Positions 26,730 through 35,828 of a stretch of 64,000 nucleotides of DNA are shown piece after piece; the stretch's first letter is position 1; every line of letters starts with the position of its first letter. A program made the position numbers and the translations under genes. The stretch is from CAWEDP01 sp963807925. Lineage in GTDB: Bacteria > Acidobacteriota > Vicinamibacteria > Vicinamibacterales > CAVVIG01. Where the stretch lies: positions 62,001 to 126,000 of the forward strand of contig CAWEDP010000001.1 in the NCBI GenBank assembly GCA_963807925.1, given 5' to 3'. The notes under the pieces are model-generated. The model saw nothing but the letters and a program-made list of their open reading frames with translations, did not search any database and was not told where the DNA came from.

Positions 26730-29700
26730 TCAGAAATCAATCGTCACGTTGAACTTGACGAACCGCGGGTTCAGGATCGTGGTCGGCGTCAGGTACCCCG
26801 AGCCGTCGCCGTAGTTCTGCTGGAACGCGGTGCCGGTATTCGAGTTGAACAGATTGAGCAGGTCGAGCGCGATGCTGGCGCGCGTGCCCCCGAACCGCAC
26901 GATCTTCCCGAACCGGACGTCGATCTGGTTGATGCGCGGCCCGAATACCTGTCCCGGCTCCAGCAGGTTCACGGTCTGTCCAGTCGGCGTCGCGTAGTTG
27001 GCGGACAGCCCGGTGCTGTTGCCTTCGGGCGTCGCGCCGGCGCCGAAGGTGGCGTTCGGCTGGAACCGGAAGATGCCGCTGAGCAGCACGTCGATCTTCG
27101 GCACCGTATAGGTGGCGAAGCCGCGCACCTGGGTCTGCCACGATTCCACCTTGCGGCACGAATCCGCGAGCTGATAGATGTTCGACGTGAAGGGCGACGG
27201 GTTGGTCAGCGCGGGGTTCAGCAGCTCCGGCACCTTCGCCGCCACCGCACAATTGTCGACGATGGCGCGGCCGGTGCTGGATCCGACCTGCAGAACGAGG
27301 CCCTCCCGCAATCGCGAGTTGAGCACGAGGTCGACGCCGCTCCAGTGATTCGTCCAGTCGCCGTAGTCGCTCGCGAACGTGTAGCGATTCTGGATGTTGG
27401 TGGCGTTGACGTCCGGCTTGACCACGTTGTATTGAAGGACGTTGCCGCCGCCGTTCGGCAGGTTGGGGTTGACGGGAGCCGTGACCGAGACCGACTGGAA
27501 GTCGCTCGCCTGAAGGTTGATGTTGTCGTACACGAAGAAGTTGTAGAACGAGCGCCGTGCAAACTCCACCTCGAGCGACGTCCGCTCGAAGATCTCCTGC
27601 TGGACCGACACGCCGAACTGCCAGTCGTAGGGACGGACGCCCCAGCCGTGGAGGACGTCCGGGTTGACGAGCGTCAGCGCGTTCGGGTTCGCGAAGTTCC
27701 CGAGATCCGGCGCGACGCACTCGCCGTTCGGGTTCGGATCGAGCATGTTGCAGTCGGGGACGTGGTTGCCGTTGAGGTCCACGAAGGTACGGGAAGCCGT
27801 GGTCTGGAAGTTCGGCCCGCGCCGGCCGTTGCGGCCGTCGAGGGCGGGGTTGCTGACGGTGTAGTTCTCCTGGTTGTTGGCGCTCTGCAGGTACTTCCCG
27901 ACGTTCACCCGCAGCGACGTCTTTCCGGTGCCGAACAGGTCGAACGCCAGGCCCGCGCGCGGCGAGATGTCGTTGTAGCCGGTGACACCCCTGGTCTCGG
28001 CGAACGTGATCGGGGCGGCGTTCCACACGCCGGCCTGCGGCGCGCCGTTGTGTTCGGCCGGGAACCAGCTCCACGCCCGGTCGTACCGGAGCGCACCCTG
28101 GAGCGTCGCCCGCCCGACCCTCCACTGATCCTGGGCGTACACCGCGTGATACTCGGTCCGGTTGCTCTGCTGCCACGGGGCAATCCGGATGGTCGCGGAG
28201 TACAGACCCGGCGCGAGGAACCCGAGATCGGTCAGCACGTATCCGGCCTCGTTCGACAGATCGGTCGTCTGCTCGACGTGATAGGCGCCGTTGTAGCCGA
28301 ACTTCAGGTTGTGCGCGCCGGTGACGTAGGTCGCCGAGGCCCGCCAGGTGTTCGGGTTCTGCGTGTTGTCGATGATGTTGTCGACCCCACGGTAGATGCG
28401 AAACTCCGGGACCACGCTCGTCATCTGCACCAGGTTGGTCAGCGCGCCCGGCTGCTTCATCCAGCCCCAGTGGCTCACGAACGTCGCATAGCCGGCCTCG
28501 AGCAGCAGCTTGCTGGTGACCGGCGACGACCACGTCGCCTCCGAGATGATCTCGCGCGCGTCCCAGTAGTTCGTGTTCGCTTCGGGCGAGAACGCGGCGC
28601 CGAACACCGTGCCGGGCACCCAGTTGTCGCCGCGCGGCCGACAGCCGTCCGACTTGTTCATCCCTCCCTGATCGCAGTCCCACTGATAGTCGTAGTAGAA
28701 GCTGAACTTGTTGCGGGGCGTCGCCTGCGTGGTCAGACGCACCGAGGCAATCGTCTTGGAGGTCGCCGTCCGGGCCTTCACGTTCGGGTCGGGCGCGTAG
28801 TCCCAGTGCGTCGGGTCCCCCGCGTACAGGTTCGCGTACCCGCCGGGAATGTCCGTGTGATTCCCTTCGTCGCGGTAGTTGCCGAAGAACCAGAGCCTGT
28901 CCCTCTTGACCGGGCCGCCCAGGGCGGCGCTGGCGTCCCACAGCTTGATGAGTGCCGCCGCCTCGGTCACTCCCTGCGACCGCAGCTTGTCGTCGAGATT
29001 GCTCCCCTGCGCCCACTTGCCCGCGCCGGTTCCGAAGATGGTCCCTTTGTAGCTGTTGCCTCCGGTCTGCGGCACGATGTTCAGGCGTGGCCCGCCGGTC
29101 TCGGCTTCGCCCAACGCCCCGGAGAGCACGAGCTGCAGCTCCTGGGCGTTGGCGGTGTCGTACGCGTTGCCCGAGACGCCGCCGCCGTTGAACGCGGCGC
29201 CGACGTTCAGACCATCCAGCTGCACGGTGCCTTCGTTGGCGGGACCGCCGTGGACGGTGAAGAAGCTCGGGTTGACCGACGACGAAGAGCTCGCGCCGGC
29301 GCCCTGGAGCGTCGGCACGGCGGCGAGAATGGCGCCGTAACCGCGTGCGATGGGCAGCTCGTTGATCGTCTTGTTCTCGATCACCGCCTGGTGCCGCGTC
29401 GTCTGCACGTCGACGATCGGCGTCTCGCCCAGCACGACGACGGTCTCGGTCACCCCGCCGACGCTCAGTTCGGCGTTGATGGTGATGGCGCCGGCCCCGC
29501 TGATGGTGACACCCTCACGACGCACCGTCTTGAAGCCGGAAAGCGTGAAGGTGACGGTGTAGAGTCCCGGCCGCAGATCGACCACCTGGTACTGGCCGGT
29601 GCCGTCGGTGATCGCCGAGCGCGCTTTCTCGATCAGGGCCGGACTGGTCGCCTCCACCGTCACGCCCGGGAGCACGCCGCCGGACGCATCCTTGACGACT

Positions 29701-29792
29701 CCAGCCAGAGTGGCCTGCGCGAACGCCGACGCCGGCACGATCGACAGCCACGCGAGCGCGAACAGTATTTTCATCTTCGTCGCACGGTTCAT
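26730..29792 (-). CDS. TonB-dependent receptor with N-terminal carboxypeptidase-regulatory domain
   Basis: 1020 residues; AAGGAG precedes the ATG. Signal peptide 1-25 (SAFAQ). A CarboxypepD_reg beta-sandwich at about 27-105 (LAGVVKDASGGVLPGVTVEATSP, YTVTFTLSGFKTVRREGV) precedes the plug domain (ETPIVDVQTTRHQAVIENKTINELP). The outer-membrane beta barrel follows and ends in Phe (FVKFNVTIDF), the usual BAM recognition end. This is the large receptor family expanded in Acidobacteriota, taking up plant- or microbe-derived oligomers in relatives of the SusC group. The substrate is unknown. It is first in an operon with a CRTAC1 lipoprotein and a TPR lipoprotein. A clear sigma-70 promoter is seen upstream. 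Confidence 0.9.
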   Translation of the reverse strand: MNRATKMKILFALAWLSIVPASAFAQATLAGVVKDASGGVLPGVTVEATSPALIEKARSAITDGTGQYQVVDLRPGLYTVTFTLSGFKTVRREGVTISGAGAITINAELSVGGVTETVVVLGETPIVDVQTTRHQAVIENKTINELPIARGYGAILAAVPTLQGAGASSSSSVNPSFFTVHGGPANEGTVQLDGLNVGAAFNGGGVSGNAYDTANAQELQLVLSGALGEAETGGPRLNIVPQTGGNSYKGTIFGTGAGKWAQGSNLDDKLRSQGVTEAAALIKLWDASAALGGPVKRDRLWFFGNYRDEGNHTDIPGGYANLYAGDPTHWDYAPDPNVKARTATSKTIASVRLTTQATPRNKFSFYYDYQWDCDQGGMNKSDGCRPRGDNWVPGTVFGAAFSPEANTNYWDAREIISEATWSSPVTSKLLLEAGYATFVSHWGWMKQPGALTNLVQMTSVVPEFRIYRGVDNIIDNTQNPNTWRASATYVTGAHNLKFGYNGAYHVEQTTDLSNEAGYVLTDLGFLAPGLYSATIRIAPWQQSNRTEYHAVYAQDQWRVGRATLQGALRYDRAWSWFPAEHNGAPQAGVWNAAPITFAETRGVTGYNDISPRAGLAFDLFGTGKTSLRVNVGKYLQSANNQENYTVSNPALDGRNGRRGPNFQTTASRTFVDLNGNHVPDCNMLDPNPNGECVAPDLGNFANPNALTLVNPDVLHGWGVRPYDWQFGVSVQQEIFERTSLEVEFARRSFYNFFVYDNINLQASDFQSVSVTAPVNPNLPNGGGNVLQYNVVKPDVNATNIQNRYTFASDYGDWTNHWSGVDLVLNSRLREGLVLQVGSSTGRAIVDNCAVAAKVPELLNPALTNPSPFTSNIYQLADSCRKVESWQTQVRGFATYTVPKIDVLLSGIFRFQPNATFGAGATPEGNSTGLSANYATPTGQTVNLLEPGQVFGPRINQIDVRFGKIVRFGGTRASIALDLLNLFNSNTGTAFQQNYGDGSGYLTPTTILNPRFVKFNVTIDF

Positions 29793-29913
29793 AGAGGCTC
29801 CTTCACCACCGACCGTTCAGCGCGCGTGTACGCGGTCACCGCGCCATACCGCTTGGATATGTGACGTATACCCTTCTGATATAACGACTTACGTGGAAAC
29901 GAAGAGCTGCAGG

Positions 29914-29942
29914 ATTCTAGGGAACGCCGACCTTCGAGTCAA
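29914..29942 (-). promoter_or_regulatory. Sigma-70 promoter of the TonB receptor operon
   Basis: On the minus strand TTGACT (29937-29942) and TAGAAT (29914-29919) are separated by exactly 17 bp. The predicted leader is about 115 nt and includes an AT-rich stretch with GTATAC and GATATAAC (29855-29890), which could hold a regulator site. Confidence 0.6.
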
Positions 29943-30018
29943 CGTTTTCGTGGCGAGGGCGGCCGGTTGTACACTGCCGGCCGACAGAAGCGCGGAGCGA
30001 TCGTCGGATACGGCAGCG

Positions 30019-30594
30019 TCAGGCGGGGTTGCGGGCGGTCCTGAGCGCGGCGGCCCACCACGTCAGGTTATCCAGCATCAGACCGGCGGCATGTCGCGCC
30101 GGTTCGGTATCGATCTCGGACACGTCCTTCACCAGCCACGGCGGCGTCGGCAGATGCACGGCGAACCGGATCGGCGCCATGTCGAGCTCGATCGCGACCA
30201 GGCGAAGCTGCTCCACCGATCGAATGCCGGCGTGCCCGCCCCAGCTGACGAAGGCCACGGCCTTCCGGCTCCACGCCAGGTACACGTAATCGAGCGCGTT
30301 CTTCAGGACGGCGGGGTAGCCGTGATTGTATTCGGGCGTGCAGACGATGAAGCCGTCGGCTTCCTTGATCTTGTCGCGCCAGCGCACGACCACCGGATTG
30401 GTGTAGCTGTCGTTCGCGGCGCCCGGCGGCAGCCCTTCCTCGAAGAACGGGAGCGGATAGTCGCGCATGTCCAGCAGCTCGACGTCGAGATCGGTGCGCG
30501 TCTTCGAGAGGCCGAAGATCCAGTGGGCCGGCTTTTCGCTGAAACGGTTCGGACGCGTGCTGCCGACGATGATCTTGATCTTGAGTGGCGCCAT
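30019..30594 (-). CDS. NAD(P)H-dependent FMN reductase-like flavoprotein
   Basis: 191 residues with a flavodoxin-like fold. The FMN phosphate loop GSTRPNRFSEKPAHW is near the N-terminus, the motif TPEYNHGYPAVLKNALDYV at about 95-113, and VSWGGHAGIRSVEQLR later. These are the marks of the NADPH-dependent FMN reductase / azoreductase family (SsuE, ArsH, YieF relatives). It reduces FMN or quinones with NAD(P)H in the cytoplasm. Monocistronic; 78 bp separates it from the next gene on the same strand. The physiological electron acceptor cannot be told from the sequence. Confidence 0.85.
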   Translation of the reverse strand: MAPLKIKIIVGSTRPNRFSEKPAHWIFGLSKTRTDLDVELLDMRDYPLPFFEEGLPPGAANDSYTNPVVVRWRDKIKEADGFIVCTPEYNHGYPAVLKNALDYVYLAWSRKAVAFVSWGGHAGIRSVEQLRLVAIELDMAPIRFAVHLPTPPWLVKDVSEIDTEPARHAAGLMLDNLTWWAAALRTARNPA

Positions 30595-30671
30595 GGATCA
30601 CGCAGAATGCGCGGAGTATACCACCTGGCCTGAAGGCGCCGACGCGCGTCGCCCCCCGCGCCCGCGATGCC

Positions 30672-30968
30672 TCAGCCTCCGGCCAGGGCGCCGACGACGA
30701 GCAACGGCTCGGCCCCGTTGGCGACCGGCTCGGGCAGCGGGGCCTCCGGCGACTGCAGCGACACATCCTCCTCGCAGGCGAAGAACCGCAGGAACGGGCG
30801 CCGCCGATGCGTGACCTGATCGCGGATCGTCCCGCAGAGCACCGGATAGCGCGCCTCGAGCGCGTCGAGCACCGCGCCGACCGTCGCGCAACCGGTGACC
30901 TCGAGCTCCACCTCGCCGCCGACCTTCGCGAGCGTCCGCAGATGCGGAGGCAGCTCCACGCGAATCAT
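30672..30968 (-). CDS. MoaD/ThiS-family ubiquitin-like protein
   Basis: 98 residues, starting MIRVELPPHLRTLAKVGGEVELEV. The beta-grasp pattern includes TVGAVLDALEARYPVL and the C-terminus ends in ALAGG, the diglycine that MoaD/ThiS proteins use for adenylation and thiocarboxylation. It overlaps the upstream BNR propeller gene by 4 bp (ATGA). Ordinary MoaD is about 80 residues and encoded with moaE; no molybdopterin or thiamine gene is nearby. The role is therefore open: sulfur carrier or a ubiquitin-like partner of the propeller protein. Confidence 0.8.
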   Translation of the reverse strand: MIRVELPPHLRTLAKVGGEVELEVTGCATVGAVLDALEARYPVLCGTIRDQVTHRRRPFLRFFACEEDVSLQSPEAPLPEPVANGAEPLLVVGALAGG

Positions 30969-32080
30969 GGGAGCGTCTGCACCTCGACCGAGAGCACGGA
31001 GGGAAGGTTCTGCGCAATGGCGGTCCAGTTGTCGCCGCCGTCGGCCGATGCGTATACCTGGCCGCCGGTCGTGCCGAAGTACACGCCGCACCCGTCGAGC
31101 GAATCCACCGCCATGGCGTCGCGCAGCACGTTGACGTAGCAGTCGCGCTGCGGCAGGCCGTTGGTCAGCGGCTCCCATTCATGGCCGCCCGTCCGGCTGC
31201 GGAACACGCGCAGCCGTCCGTCCAACGGGTAGTGCTCGGAGTCGCTCTTGATCGGCACCACGTAAACCGTGTCCGGCTCGTGCGTGTGGACGTCTATCGG
31301 AAACCCGAAATCGGTCGGCAGGTTGCCGCTGACCTTCTGCCACGAGTCGCCGCCGTCGTCGCTGCGCATGACGTCCCAGTGTTTCTGCATGAACAGGACG
31401 TTCGGGCGCGCGCGGTGCATGGCGATCCGGTGCACGCAGTGGCCCACCTCCGCGGTCGGATCCGGCAGGTGTTTCGAGTGCAGCCCGCGGTTGATGGCCT
31501 CCCACGTCCGGCCGCCGTCAACCGTCCGGAACGCGCCGGCGGCGGAGATGGCGATGAACATCCGTCGGGGGCTGGCCGGATCGAGCAGGATCGTATGCAG
31601 GCAGAGCCCGCCGGCCCCCGGTTGCCAGTGTGGACCGGATCGGTGGCCGCGGAGGCCCGGCAGCTCCTGCCACGTGTGGCCGCCGTCGGTCGTCTGGAAC
31701 AGCGCGGCGTCCTCGACTCCGGCATAGACAGCGTCGGGATCGGTCGGTGACGGCTCGAGATGCCACACGCGCTTGAACTCCCAGGGGTGCGGCGTGCCGT
31801 CGTACCACTGATGGGTCCCCGGCACTCCGTCGTACGCGAACGTGTTGCCGACGGCTTCCCACGTTGCGCCGCCGTCGTTCGAGCGCTGGATCAGCTGGCC
31901 GAACCAGCCGGTGCTCTGGGAGGCATAGACACGGTTCGGGTCGGCCGCCGATCCCTTGATGTGGTAGATCTCCCAGCCCCCGAAGTGCGGCCCGTTGGTC
32001 TCCCACGTCTTGCGCGTTCCATCCGACGTCAGCACGAACGCGCCCTTGCGCGTCCCGACCAGCACGCGTACGCTGCTCAT
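30965..32080 (-). CDS. BNR/Asp-box beta-propeller protein
   Basis: 371 residues without a signal peptide. At least six Asp-box motifs of the form S-x-D-G-G-x-x-W occur at regular spacing (SNDGGATW, TTDGGHTW, TVDGGRTW, SDDGGDSW, SADGGDNW and a degenerate SRTGGHEW). They indicate a six- or seven-bladed propeller as in sialidases and Vps10-like domains. The N-terminus VRVLVGTRKGAFVLTS is a propeller-closing strand. Sialidase catalytic residues are not evident. The stop overlaps the MoaD/ThiS-like start by 4 bp, so the two are coupled. Function unknown. Confidence 0.8.
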   Translation of the reverse strand: MSSVRVLVGTRKGAFVLTSDGTRKTWETNGPHFGGWEIYHIKGSAADPNRVYASQSTGWFGQLIQRSNDGGATWEAVGNTFAYDGVPGTHQWYDGTPHPWEFKRVWHLEPSPTDPDAVYAGVEDAALFQTTDGGHTWQELPGLRGHRSGPHWQPGAGGLCLHTILLDPASPRRMFIAISAAGAFRTVDGGRTWEAINRGLHSKHLPDPTAEVGHCVHRIAMHRARPNVLFMQKHWDVMRSDDGGDSWQKVSGNLPTDFGFPIDVHTHEPDTVYVVPIKSDSEHYPLDGRLRVFRSRTGGHEWEPLTNGLPQRDCYVNVLRDAMAVDSLDGCGVYFGTTGGQVYASADGGDNWTAIAQNLPSVLSVEVQTLP

Positions 32081-32202
32081 GCGGGGGCCCTTTCCGAGCT
32101 TGGCGCTCGATGCGATCGCCGCACCGTGCGGCGAGAGGCACCCTGTTGTCGATCGGAGCGGGACCCAATCGACACCAGCTGCCGGAGGTGGACCCGGCGC
32201 CG

Positions 32203-33471
32203 CTATTTCTGGACGCCGGTGTCCTTCATCGATTCCAGCTTCGCGAGATTCAGCGACCCCACCGCCGCTTTGAGCTGGTTCACGTCGAGGCTGCGGCTCT
32301 TCGCGCTGACCATGAACCGGTCGCCGACCACGATGCCGTACTCGTTGGTGCCGCCGTTCTTCGATCCGCGCTCGTGGACGATCCGGCCGCCCTGCCGCTG
32401 GGTGCGCTCGAAGCCGTTGTCGTCCTCCTTCTCGTCCTGGACGTTCACCCAGCTGGCGAGCGCCATCATGCCGCTGATGCCGCCGGTGTCGCTGATCTCG
32501 AGCGTGGCGGCCTTGTCGCCCTCGCCGTAGGTCGCCTCGGCTTTCGAGACCATCAGGCCGGCGATCCCGTTCTTCTCGGCGCTGCTCGCGGTTTTGGCCA
32601 GGCCCGCGAAGGTGTCGGGCACGAACGGCTTCAGCTCGTCGATCGACATCGGCTCGACGCGCTTGCCGCCGCCGAGCAGCGTGCCGAGCCCCTCGAAGGC
32701 GGCCGCCGCCTGGCCGGCCTGATCGCCGGCCTTCTGCGCCGCTTCGATCTTCTTGTTGCTCTCATCGAGCTTCTTCCCGAGCTCCTGCAGCTTGCCGAGC
32801 GGGCTGTTCTTGTCAAACTGCACGTCGGCATCGGCAGCCGACGACGGCGTGCCGCTCCGTGCGCCGATCGCACTGGCGAGCTGCCCCGATCCGATCAGCG
32901 CCGCTCCGCCGATGACCGCGCCCACCGACGTCACCACAATGCTCAGCACGATCGCGCACACCACGACGACGGCGGTGTAGCCGAGCGCCTTCTCCTGCGG
33001 GCACTTCATCAGGCGCGCCATACCGACGTACATCACGTACAGCCCGTACAGCGCGCCAAGGATCGCCAGGATGCCCAGGAGCGGCAGGATCTGCAGAACG
33101 CCCGCCACCCATGCGGGCGTGTACGAATAGACGGCGAGCTTCACCGCCTGGCCGAAGTTCTGCTGGCCGCCGAAGGTCGGGGCGAGCGCGTTGATGATCA
33201 CCGAGAGGATCGCGACGCCGACGACCGCCATCACGAGCGTGAACACGGCGACGACGAGGCCGGTCGCCAGCGGCACCCGGTAGGTGCCGATGAAGGGAAT
33301 GGTCCGCCCGAGGACCGAGCCGCCGATGAAGCCGGCGACCGCGCCGATGGCCGCCAGCGGCGCCGCGTAGCCGCCGAGCAGCGCGCCCGGCGGCGTCGAC
33401 TCGCCCTCGATGACGGACCACTCGGTGGACGGGGTCAGACAGATGTTCTTGACGCGTTCAATCATCGCCAT
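32203..33471 (-). CDS. Yip1-domain membrane protein with soluble C-terminal region
   Basis: 422 residues. The N-terminal half is a Yip1-like bundle of five or six helices, starting with KNICLTPSTEWSVIEGE and continuing with GGYAAPLAAIGAVAGFIGGSVLG and YTPAWVAGVLQILPLLGILAILGALYGLYVMYVGMARLMKC. A charged coiled-coil-like segment covers about 200-260 (KLQELGKKLDESNKKIEAAQKA). A globular soluble domain follows from about 280 to the end, ending SLNLAKLESMKDTGVQK. Bacterial Yip1 proteins have no established role. Convergent or divergent neighbours are unrelated, so it is probably a single-gene unit. Confidence 0.75.
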   Translation of the reverse strand: MAMIERVKNICLTPSTEWSVIEGESTPPGALLGGYAAPLAAIGAVAGFIGGSVLGRTIPFIGTYRVPLATGLVVAVFTLVMAVVGVAILSVIINALAPTFGGQQNFGQAVKLAVYSYTPAWVAGVLQILPLLGILAILGALYGLYVMYVGMARLMKCPQEKALGYTAVVVVCAIVLSIVVTSVGAVIGGAALIGSGQLASAIGARSGTPSSAADADVQFDKNSPLGKLQELGKKLDESNKKIEAAQKAGDQAGQAAAAFEGLGTLLGGGKRVEPMSIDELKPFVPDTFAGLAKTASSAEKNGIAGLMVSKAEATYGEGDKAATLEISDTGGISGMMALASWVNVQDEKEDDNGFERTQRQGGRIVHERGSKNGGTNEYGIVVGDRFMVSAKSRSLDVNQLKAAVGSLNLAKLESMKDTGVQK

Positions 33472-33545
33472 GGAACCGACCTTTCTGACGGCTCGGGGAA
33501 AGGGCTGGCATTATGCCCCACGCGCCGCCGCAACACCACCGCTTT

Positions 33546-34835
33546 TCAGGCGCCGCGCCCGATCCGTTCGCACCCATCCATATAGGGCACGAGCGCCGCC
33601 GGAATCGTCACGGAGCCATCCTTTTCCTGATAGTTCTCGAGGATCGCGACCAGCGTGCGGCCGACCGCCAGGCCCGACCCGTTCAGCGTGTGGACGAACT
33701 CGGCCTTGCCGGTGCCGCCGGCGCGGTACTTGATGCTCGCGCGCCGCGCCTGAAACGCCTCGGTGTTGCTGCACGACGAAATCTCCCGGTAGGTCTGCTG
33801 GCTGGGCAGCCACACCTCGATGTCGTAGGTCTTCGCCGACGCGAATCCCAGGTCGCCGGTGCACAGCAGCATCGTGCGGTACGGCAGTTCCAGCCGCTGC
33901 AGGATCTCTTCGGCGTGGACGGTCAGCGCTTCGAGCTCGTCGTACGACTGCTCGGCGGTCGTCAGCTTGACCAGTTCCACCTTGTCGAACTGATGCTGCC
34001 GGATCAGCCCGCGCACGTCCTGGCCGTAGGATCCCGCTTCGCTGCGGAAACAGGGGGTGTACGCGGTGTAGCGAATCGGCAGATCCCGTCCGTCGAGTAT
34101 CTCGCCGCGGTGCAGGTTGGTCAGCGGGACCTCGGCCGTCGGCACGAGGTACAAATCCCAGTCGCCGGCAATCTTGAAGAGATCGGCTTCGAACTTCGGC
34201 AGGTTGCCGGTGCCGGTCAGCGACGCGGCGTTCACCAGGAACGGCGGCTCCATTTCGCGGTAGCCGTGTTCACGCGTATGCACGTCGAGCATGAAATTGA
34301 TGAGGGCGCGCTCGAGCCGCGCGCCGGCTCCGCTCAGCACGCTGAAGCGCGCGCCCGCGATCCGGGTCGCCCGCTCGAAGTCGATGATCCCGAGCGCCGG
34401 CCCGAGGTCCCAGTGCGGCTGCGGCTCGAAGTCGAACCGCCGCGGCTCGCCGTGGCGGCGTACCTCGCGATTGTCCGCGGCGCTCGAGCCCACCGGCACG
34501 CTCGCGTGCGGCAGGTTCGGCAGGAGGAGCAGCGCCTGGTTCCGCTGATGCTCGATGGAGTCGACCTGGATCGACAGCTGCTTGATCTGCTGGGCGCGCG
34601 CCCGGTTCGCCTCCTGGATCGGCGTCGTGTCGAGGCCGCGCCGCTTGGCTTGCGCGATCCCGTCGCCCGACGTGTTCTGCTGCCGTTTGAGCCCCTCGAC
34701 CTCCGGGATCAACCGGCGCCGGATGGTTTCGAGCGTCGCGATCTCCTCGAGCACCTTGTCGGCGTCGAGACCGCGGCTGCGAAGACCGCTTCGGACCAGG
34801 TCGACCTGATCGCGCACCAACGCTGGATCGAGCAT
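33546..34835 (-). CDS. serS: Seryl-tRNA synthetase
   Basis: 429 residues, the normal length. GAGGAGG is directly before ATG 34835. The N-terminal antiparallel coiled-coil (about 30-110, LETIRRRLIPEVEGLKRQQN) holds the tRNA arm. Class II motifs follow: FRSEAGSYGQDVRGLIRQHQF (motif 2) and NGSGLAVGRTLVAILENYQ (motif 3). The serine-specific EISSCSNTEAFQARR is present. It charges tRNA-Ser with serine using ATP. Divergent from galU with a 93-bp shared upstream region. Confidence 0.97.
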   Translation of the reverse strand: MLDPALVRDQVDLVRSGLRSRGLDADKVLEEIATLETIRRRLIPEVEGLKRQQNTSGDGIAQAKRRGLDTTPIQEANRARAQQIKQLSIQVDSIEHQRNQALLLLPNLPHASVPVGSSAADNREVRRHGEPRRFDFEPQPHWDLGPALGIIDFERATRIAGARFSVLSGAGARLERALINFMLDVHTREHGYREMEPPFLVNAASLTGTGNLPKFEADLFKIAGDWDLYLVPTAEVPLTNLHRGEILDGRDLPIRYTAYTPCFRSEAGSYGQDVRGLIRQHQFDKVELVKLTTAEQSYDELEALTVHAEEILQRLELPYRTMLLCTGDLGFASAKTYDIEVWLPSQQTYREISSCSNTEAFQARRASIKYRAGGTGKAEFVHTLNGSGLAVGRTLVAILENYQEKDGSVTIPAALVPYMDGCERIGRGA

Positions 34836-34928
34836 GCCTCCTCGAGTGGCCCCGTCGCCGGGCCCGCCTGGACGTGACCATTCTACATGTCGCTTCGCCG
34901 CCCTCGCCTCATCTGCTACGATCCGCCC

Positions 34929-35825
34929 GTGGCTGCTGTTCGCAAAGTCGTCTTTCCGGCCGCCGGCCTCGGCACGCGGTTTCTTCCCGCCACCAAGGCA
35001 CAGCCCAAGGAGATGCTGCCGCTCGTCGACAAGCCGATCATCCAGTACGGCGTCGAGGAGGCGGTCGCGTCCGGCATCACCAACATCATTCTCGTCACGG
35101 GACGCGGCAAGAACGCGATCGAGGATCACTTCGACGTCTCGGTCGAGCTCGAATCGTTCCTCGAAGCGCGCGGCAAGCGCGAACAGCTCGAGGAGGTCCG
35201 CAAGATCTCGAACCTGATCGACTTCGCCTACGTGCGTCAGGGGGAGCCGCTCGGCCTCGGCCACGCGGTGCTGGTGGCGCGCGCACTGGTCGGCGATGAG
35301 CCGTTCGCCGTGATCCTCGGCGACGACGTGATCGACGCCCAGCCGCCGGCGATCAAGCAGATGATCGACGTCTTCAATCGCGTCGAGGGACCGGTGCTGA
35401 TGGTCGAGCGGGTCGCGCCCGACGAGGTCTCGAACTACGGCGTCATCGATCCGGCGCCGGCCGGTGAGATGGGTGAAGGCGTCTACCTGGTCCGCGACCT
35501 CGTCGAGAAGCCGCCCCGCCACGAGGCGCCGTCGAATCTCGCGATCATCGGACGCTACGTGCTGACGCCGGACATCTTCCCCGCGCTCGCCGCCACCCAG
35601 AGCGACCGGACGGGCGAAATCCAGCTCACCAACGGTCTGCGCCACCTGCTGAAGTCCCGGAAGATCTACGCCTGCGAGGTCAAGGGGGTGCGCCACGACA
35701 CCGGGAACAAGCTGGGGTACCTCAAAGCGGTCGTGTACTTCGCGCTGCGCCGGCCGGATCTGGCCGGCAAGTTCTCGGAGTACCTGGCTTCGCTCGATCT
35801 CGAGGCGCTCGCGAGCAAACGGTAG
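34929..35825 (+). CDS. galU: UTP-glucose-1-phosphate uridylyltransferase
   Basis: 298 residues from GTG 34929, chosen because the nucleotide-binding start AAGLGTRFLPATKAQPKEMLP then lies at residues 9-29, as usual; an upstream in-frame start would add a non-conserved leader. Other marks are GLGHAVLVAR, VILGDDVID, EKPP and GEIQLTNGL. It forms UDP-glucose for envelope polysaccharides. Its stop is 3 bp from the stop of the convergent zinc-ribbon gene. Confidence 0.96.
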   Translation: MAAVRKVVFPAAGLGTRFLPATKAQPKEMLPLVDKPIIQYGVEEAVASGITNIILVTGRGKNAIEDHFDVSVELESFLEARGKREQLEEVRKISNLIDFAYVRQGEPLGLGHAVLVARALVGDEPFAVILGDDVIDAQPPAIKQMIDVFNRVEGPVLMVERVAPDEVSNYGVIDPAPAGEMGEGVYLVRDLVEKPPRHEAPSNLAIIGRYVLTPDIFPALAATQSDRTGEIQLTNGLRHLLKSRKIYACEVKGVRHDTGNKLGYLKAVVYFALRRPDLAGKFSEYLASLDLEALASKR

Positions 35826-35828
35826 GCG

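Noticed and set aside
34887..34928. Upstream ATG start for galU
   Set aside because: It would add 14 non-conserved residues; GTG 34929 places the nucleotide-binding motif at the usual distance.
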